Of a stretch of DNA of 17,202 bases, positions 13,296-17,202 are shown piece by piece (positions within the stretch are counted from its first letter, which is position 1; each line of letters starts with the position of its first letter). Position numbers and translations under genes: made by a program. The notes beneath the pieces were generated by a model. The model saw only the letters and a list, made by a program, of their open reading frames with translations, had not been told where the DNA came from and did no database searches. The DNA is from Deltaproteobacteria bacterium (GTDB taxonomy: Bacteria > Myxococcota_A > UBA9042 > DTJE01), in contig JADHTP010000034.1 in NCBI GenBank assembly GCA_016784945.1, positions 1 through 17,202 on the forward strand. Reading direction: 5' to 3'.

Positions 13296-14201
13296 TCAGT
13301 TGTAGGAGCAGCCCTGGATGTCACCCGTGGAGCCCTGGGTTCCGCTGTTGCCCAGGGAAACACCACCCGCGCCGCCGTTGCCGCCGGGGAGCCCGCTATC
13401 GCCCGGTGCCCCGGTGGAACCCCGGCCCGCGTAGATCATGTTGTCCTGGACGGTCAACGAGGTACTGCAGTTGCGGATCCAGACGGCGTAGGAGTTTCCG
13501 CCTGAATCGCCGGCCTGGTAATAGAAGTTGTTCTCGCCATAGAGGGTGAACCCGGACAGTTCCGTGGCGCCCGTGATGCCGTCGGCTACCACGGCCTTCT
13601 TGTGCTTGACCGCGCCCGGATTGGCCGTGTTGCCTGAAATGACCGACACGTTGGTGTCCGGGTCCCGCTGCCAGGTGGCCGCGTTGTACCCGCCCGCGTC
13701 GCCGTTGCAGTCGAGGTCGGCATGGGCGTAAAGGGTGGCCTGGGCGTCCTTGAGTGCCTTGTCATTGTTGGTGAATCCATTGCGGAAGTAGTGCTTGTCC
13801 CGCATCTCGAAGCTCAGGGCAGACCAGGCATCGGTGTTCCAGGCGTCCTGGTTCGCGTCGCAGCGCGTGTCGCCGTGGGCATCGTTCCCCGCGGTGCAGC
13901 AGGACTCCGTCGGGGTGAGCCCCTGGGTCCTGGGAAACTGGCAACCGGACAGCCGCCCATTGGCGGTCAGGTACGCGGTGGCATAGTAGGTTGCGGCCCC
14001 CTTGTACATGGTTTGCAATTCGTCGAAGGCCTCGGTGGTCATCATGCGACGCTGGTAACGGATGAAGGAAGGAATCGCCACCATGGCCAGGATGCCCACG
14101 ATGACCGCCCCCGCCATCACTTCGGCCAGCGTGAGTCCGCGCATTCCCCCCGGTATTTCTTCGCGCCATTGCGCACCCCGTTGGGCTTCCGGCCATGACA
14201 T
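13296..14201 (-). CDS. Type IV pilin-like protein with Cys-rich domain and collagen-like tail
   Basis: 301 residues from ATG 14201. Prepilin signature: GGMRG|LTLAEVMAGAVIVGILAMVAIPSF, with cleavage after Gly22, Leu at +1 instead of the usual Phe, Glu at +5, and one long hydrophobic N-terminal helix. The ectodomain holds GCQFPRTQGLTPTESCCTAG, the 'P...TP...CC' region seen in pilin-like proteins of Myxococcota, plus several more cysteines. The last 44 residues are Gly-rich, partly in Gly-x-y triplets (GSTGAPGDSGLPGG), ending in a Cys. The start is open: ATG 14144 would give a three-residue leader but has its G-run almost touching the codon, and GTG 14270 extends the frame further. None has a clear ribosome site. 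No other pilus genes are visible, so it may be a minor pilin or a pseudopilin. The gene lies 50 bases before the small lipoprotein gene in the same direction. Confidence 0.82.
   Translation of the reverse strand: MSWPEAQRGAQWREEIPGGMRGLTLAEVMAGAVIVGILAMVAIPSFIRYQRRMMTTEAFDELQTMYKGAATYYATAYLTANGRLSGCQFPRTQGLTPTESCCTAGNDAHGDTRCDANQDAWNTDAWSALSFEMRDKHYFRNGFTNNDKALKDAQATLYAHADLDCNGDAGGYNAATWQRDPDTNVSVISGNTANPGAVKHKKAVVADGITGATELSGFTLYGENNFYYQAGDSGGNSYAVWIRNCSTSLTVQDNMIYAGRGSTGAPGDSGLPGGNGGAGGVSLGNSGTQGSTGDIQGCSYN
13299..13430 (-). repeat. Collagen-like Gly-rich coding segment of the pilin
   Basis: Codes for the 44-residue tail in which Gly recurs every second or third position (AGRGSTGAPGDSGLPGGNGG and onward), then GVSLGNSGTQGSTGDIQG and a final CSYN. 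The triplets are not continuous enough for a long collagen helix, so a flexible or polyproline-II bundle is as likely. Confidence 0.6.
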
Positions 14202-14260
14202 GTTTTCGGCCGAAATCCGGGAAACTTTAAGGCAGGGTGGTCTGTTGAAGGATTGTTTCC

Positions 14261-14266
14261 TATAAT
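14261..14266 (+). promoter_or_regulatory. -10 box before the 749-aa lipoprotein gene
   Basis: TATAAT, 55 bases upstream of ATG 14321, in an AT-rich patch between the divergent pilin and repeat-lipoprotein genes. The -35 at 17-base spacing (TGGTCT) is poor, so the promoter may need an activator. It lies inside the longest possible pilin frame, which argues against the GTG start at 14270. Confidence 0.4.
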
Positions 14267-14320
14267 TCACAACCGATAAGGGGATTCGAGGTCACGGGTT
14301 TTTCCATCGGGGGTTCTGTC

Positions 14321-16570
14321 ATGAAAGCGACCATGCCGCGTTTTGCCGTCTTCGGAATTTCAATGGTTCTGGCCGTTGCCCTGTCGGGCTTCGGGACCGC
14401 CTGCGGAGGTGGGGATGGCGGCGGTTCGGACACCGGTGGGCCCGACACGACCACCGATCCCGGCAAGGATGTCGTGTTGGACATTCCGGGCTACGACGCT
14501 CCCGGGAAGGACATGGCGCCGGAGGCCGCGAAGGACATCCCGAAAGACGAGGGGAACCCGTCCAAGTGCGACCCGGCCTGCGACTACCAGGGCTTTCAGT
14601 ACTGCGACGAAGCCGCAGAGGCCTGCAAGGACATGATGTGTGTCAGTTGCTACAAGGACACCCACTGCGAAGCCGACGAGATGTGCCTGGACTACGTGTT
14701 CAAGGACGGCACCCACGCCAGCGTATGCTCCGGCGACTGCGTGACGGACGGTGACTGCAAGGCCGGTTTCAACTGCGACGTGGACGCGGGCGCCTGCGTG
14801 CCTCTGGCCCTGTGCAAGCCCGATCCCTGTGGCGACGGCAAACTGGGTGATGCCTGCGAATACAAGACCGTGAACGAGGGGTGCGCCCCCTGCGACGACG
14901 GTCTCAACTGCGGCGGCCGGGAACCCATCGCGGACACGGCCTGCATGTGGGATGCCGACTGCCTGACCTATGGGATTCCCTGGCAGCAGAATCCCCAGTG
15001 CGTGTTCGGCCTGTGCGGCACGTCCTATTGCTCGCAGCCCTGTGATGCGGGCGACTGTCCCGCCGGATTCGCCCCGGTGTCCACCCTGTTTGCCTGCAAC
15101 TGCATTCCCGTGGGCACCAGCCAGGCGGGCGAGGCCTGCCCCATCTTCAACGTGAACCTGGAAGCCGAGGCCTGCGGGGCCTACCTGACGTGCATCGGGA
15201 TCGAATCGACCCCGGAAGGCGACCCCTGCACCACGGACGCGGAATGCCCGGACACCTCCTACATCGCCAACGGCCAGTGCGTGGACGGATTCTGCGGCAG
15301 TTCGTTCTGCTGCGCCGAGTGCGACGCGAACGAAGAATGCCTGGAGGGCTTCGGCCCCATCAACGTGTCGGGCACCTGCTTCTGCGCCCCCATGGAGGAA
15401 GGTGACGCCGTGGCCGGCGATCCCTGCCCCATCTTCAACGTCAACATGGACAAGGATCTCTGCGCCCACGGCCTGACCTGCATCGGTATCGAGGCCACCG
15501 ACGAAGGCGACCCCTGCACCGTGGCCGGCGACTGCCCCATCTGGGAGTACTTCGGCAACCCGGTCTGCGTGGACGGATTCTGCGGCACGTCGTTCTGCTC
15601 GCCCAAGTGCGACGAAAACGACGATTGCGAAGACGCTTTCGGTCCCATCAGCGTGTCGGACAAGTGCTATTGCGCGCCCAAGGAGGTGGGTGACTCGGCG
15701 GCCGGCGAGCCATGCCCCATCTTCGGTGTCAACGAAGGGGCGGACGCCTGCAAGACGGAACTGACCTGCCTGGGCATCCCGGCCAACGAGGGGGGCATCC
15801 CCTGCGGTGTGGACGGGGACTGCGCCAAGACCTCGTTCCCCGGCGGGGCCCAGTGCCTCGAAGGCATCTGCGGCACATCCTTCTGCGCCCCCAAGTGCGA
15901 TGGCGAGGGGAACTGTGAAGCCGGGTACAGAACCATCGACGTGGACGACAAGTGCTATTGCGAGCCCGAGCAGACCGGCGACTCGGCGCCCGGCGACGCC
16001 TGCCCCATGGGCAACGTAAACACCGATGCCGTGGCCTGCGGCGAAACCTTCGACTGCCTGGGCCTGTCGGCCTTCGACTGGTCCGGGGCCTGCGAAACCG
16101 CGGACCAGTGTCCCGCATTCGGCGGCATGGCGGCCGATTGCACCCTGGGTCATTGCGGACTGTCGGCCTGTGCCGAGGCCTGTGACGAAAACGGCGCCTG
16201 CGCCACCGCCGGCCTCCTGCCTTACCTGGTGAACGGCGACGCGTGCTTCTGCCTGGCCGGCCTGGCCGCGGGCGGAACACCGGAGGGGGGCGCCTGTCCC
16301 TTCGTCAACGTCAACCTGGCAGCCGAAACCTGCGCCGCAAACCTCACCTGTTTCGGCCTCCTGGCCTTCCCCGAGGACGGCGTCACCTGCGAAACGGCGG
16401 CCGACTGCGACGCGGCCGCCAACCCGGGTGTCATCGAATGCGTCAACGGGAACTGCGGCAGTACCTTCTGCGCCGCCCAGTGCGATGGCGAGGGCGCCTG
16501 TGAAGCGGGCTTCGAGCCCTTCGTCAACGAAGACGACAGGTGCTATTGCGCCCCCGCCGCGGTGGAGTAG
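14321..16570 (+). CDS. Lipoprotein with five tandem ~96-residue Cys-rich repeats
   Basis: 749 residues. The signal peptide ends near GTA|C (Cys28), followed by a Gly/Asp linker with DPGKD and APGKD to about residue 80. Residues 80-200 hold short Cys modules (CVTDGDCKAGFNC). A partial unit spans about 205-263. Five repeats then begin at CPIFNVN or a variant, at Cys273, 369, 465, 561 and 659, with spacings of 96, 96, 96 and 98. Each has about twelve cysteines in fixed order: CPxFNVN, C...LTCxGI, G.PC, .CP, C..G.CGTSFC..KCD, C..GF, CYCAP. No catalytic motif is visible. It is probably a rigid disulfide-bonded stalk or binding protein on the outer surface. GGGGG lies about eight bases before ATG 14321. 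The stop overlaps the next start (TAGTG). The divergent pilin and its Cys-rich lipoprotein neighbours point to one surface assembly, which is an inference. Confidence 0.88.
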   Translation: MKATMPRFAVFGISMVLAVALSGFGTACGGGDGGGSDTGGPDTTTDPGKDVVLDIPGYDAPGKDMAPEAAKDIPKDEGNPSKCDPACDYQGFQYCDEAAEACKDMMCVSCYKDTHCEADEMCLDYVFKDGTHASVCSGDCVTDGDCKAGFNCDVDAGACVPLALCKPDPCGDGKLGDACEYKTVNEGCAPCDDGLNCGGREPIADTACMWDADCLTYGIPWQQNPQCVFGLCGTSYCSQPCDAGDCPAGFAPVSTLFACNCIPVGTSQAGEACPIFNVNLEAEACGAYLTCIGIESTPEGDPCTTDAECPDTSYIANGQCVDGFCGSSFCCAECDANEECLEGFGPINVSGTCFCAPMEEGDAVAGDPCPIFNVNMDKDLCAHGLTCIGIEATDEGDPCTVAGDCPIWEYFGNPVCVDGFCGTSFCSPKCDENDDCEDAFGPISVSDKCYCAPKEVGDSAAGEPCPIFGVNEGADACKTELTCLGIPANEGGIPCGVDGDCAKTSFPGGAQCLEGICGTSFCAPKCDGEGNCEAGYRTIDVDDKCYCEPEQTGDSAPGDACPMGNVNTDAVACGETFDCLGLSAFDWSGACETADQCPAFGGMAADCTLGHCGLSACAEACDENGACATAGLLPYLVNGDACFCLAGLAAGGTPEGGACPFVNVNLAAETCAANLTCFGLLAFPEDGVTCETAADCDAAANPGVIECVNGNCGSTFCAAQCDGEGACEAGFEPFVNEDDRCYCAPAAVE
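15128..16567 (+). repeat. Tandem coding repeat, period 288 bp (last unit 294 bp)
   Basis: The five protein repeats are also visible in DNA. GTGGACGGATTCTGCGGCA occurs at 15281 and again at 15569, exactly 288 bp apart, and GGCGACCCCTGCACC at 15218 and 15506, also 288 bp. Units 1 and 2 are therefore the youngest duplicates. Units 3 and 5 share TGCGATGGCGAGGG. Other pairs are more diverged. Such an array can expand or contract by recombination in frame. Confidence 0.85.
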
Positions 16571-17202
16571 TGACGACATCCCGGCCCTTCTTCGGGCGCC
16601 AGATGATCGGTGTGGCCGTTTATGCCCTGGCGGCGGCGGCTCTGTTCCACGCCGTGGCGGGCCAGACCTTCCCCGACGTGCCCCTCCATTCCGACACCAA
16701 CCGGGACCTCCTGTTCGCAGGTGACTGCCGGACGTCGGAGACCTGCCCCTTGAGGGGACCGCCAATGTCCTTCCCCTGGGTACACCAGGGCGGATTGTGG
16801 ATGCTCCACCTGGCCGTCCTGCAGGAAGCGGGGCTGAGCCTGGAAGCCATCAAAGTCGTGTCGGTGCTGGCCCTCCTGGTGGCGGCGCTGCTGATGCACC
16901 TCATGGGACAACGCCTGCTGCGGGGTGGCGGGCCGGTCTCAGTGCGGTCCCTGGTGCTCCTCGCCTTCGTCGTGGTGCCCACGGGGCACATCCTGCTGCC
17001 CAGCCTCGAATACCTCTGGAGCCCGGGCCTGATCCCCCTGCCCGCCGCGGCACTCACGGTTTCCACGGCCCTGGCGGCGGAAACCCGCAAGACCCTGTAC
17101 TGGGTGGCCGCACTGTTCAGCTGGGCCCTCCTGGTGCACCTCCATCCCGTCAACTGGATCCTGCTGCCTTTCCTTTTCGGGCTGTGGGTCCTGTACCCGC
17201 CG
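16570..17202 (+). CDS. Polytopic membrane protein, GT-C glycosyltransferase-like (partial, 5' part)
   Basis: Open from GTG 16570-16572, which overlaps the preceding stop as TAGTG, to the window edge: 211 residues with no stop. The alternative start is ATG 16603. A hydrophobic helix (about 12-30) is followed by a loop with PLHSDTNRDLLFAGDCRTSE and then CPLRGPPMSFPWVHQGGLW, then at least four more hydrophobic helices. An acidic residue plus 'RDLLFA' in the first loop, then 'PLRGP..S' and an aromatic Gly-Leu-Trp turn, resembles the GT39/ArnT-like GT-C enzymes that use polyprenyl-phosphate sugars. The catalytic acid would be Asp42 or Asp46. The C-terminal half is outside the window. The overlap couples it to the repeat lipoprotein, so surface glycosylation of that protein is an attractive guess. 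Confidence 0.65.
   Translation, partial: MTTSRPFFGRQMIGVAVYALAAAALFHAVAGQTFPDVPLHSDTNRDLLFAGDCRTSETCPLRGPPMSFPWVHQGGLWMLHLAVLQEAGLSLEAIKVVSVLALLVAALLMHLMGQRLLRGGGPVSVRSLVLLAFVVVPTGHILLPSLEYLWSPGLIPLPAAALTVSTALAAETRKTLYWVAALFSWALLVHLHPVNWILLPFLFGLWVLYPP

Noticed and set aside
14360..16765. Long minus-strand open frame (801 codons) opposite the repeat lipoprotein
   Set aside because: Low-complexity Gly/Ala/Val product with no family features. It mirrors the GC-rich third positions of the real gene, whose signal peptide and Cys repeats are clear.
1..17202. CRISPR array, rRNA or phage structural genes
   Set aside because: I looked for regularly spaced short repeats, rRNA-like stretches and capsid/tail-type proteins and saw none. 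The only regular repeat is the coding array at 15128-16567.

Overview
The window reads as a chromosomal segment of an uncultured, high-GC bacterium, most likely from the Myxococcota or a related former Deltaproteobacterial group. This is an inference from style, not from a marker gene. Four secreted proteins carry a lipidation cysteine followed by Gly-rich and then Asp/Pro-rich linkers with repeated DPGK-type motifs. There is also a pilin with the Cys-rich ectodomain style of that group, and proteins built from short EB-like cysteine modules.

Left part (1-5906), mobile-element territory. It holds the 3' end of an ISNCY/IS4-like transposase (2-82), a complete Fic AMP-transferase gene on the minus strand with visibly lower GC than its surroundings (267-1850), decayed ATPase genes of two transposon families facing each other (about 2293-2530 minus, 2516-3004 plus), and a 734-residue secreted lipoprotein of six-hairpin type (3289-5493). 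A MASE3-like membrane sensor remnant follows, started by a TGATG overlap and thrown out of frame by a C8 tract (5493-5694). It is cut by a frameshifted IstA-like transposase remnant (5683-5906). A tRNA-Leu(CAA) gene (5927-6011, minus) with a good promoter marks the edge of this region.

Middle part (6012-12482), ordinary chromosome. It contains a GH31 alpha-glucosidase lipoprotein with a CBM20-like tail, an OsmC-family protein divergent from a hotdog thioesterase, a coupled pair (RNase Z-like metallo-hydrolase and GtrA-type membrane protein, GTGA overlap), and a queG epoxyqueuosine reductase divergent from that pair.

Right part (12483-17202), a cell-surface locus. A type IV pilin-like protein with a collagen-like Gly-rich tail, a 76-residue Cys-rich lipoprotein and a lipoprotein carrying only the C-terminal part of an alpha/beta hydrolase form a minus-strand group. 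Divergent from it is a 749-residue lipoprotein with five tandem Cys-rich repeats of about 96 residues, followed by an overlapping GT-C-like membrane protein that runs off the window. The strongest candidates for undescribed biology are this pilin / repeat-lipoprotein locus, the C8-controlled sensor remnant, the leader peptide coupled to fic, and a dispersed palindrome found in two intergenic gaps.
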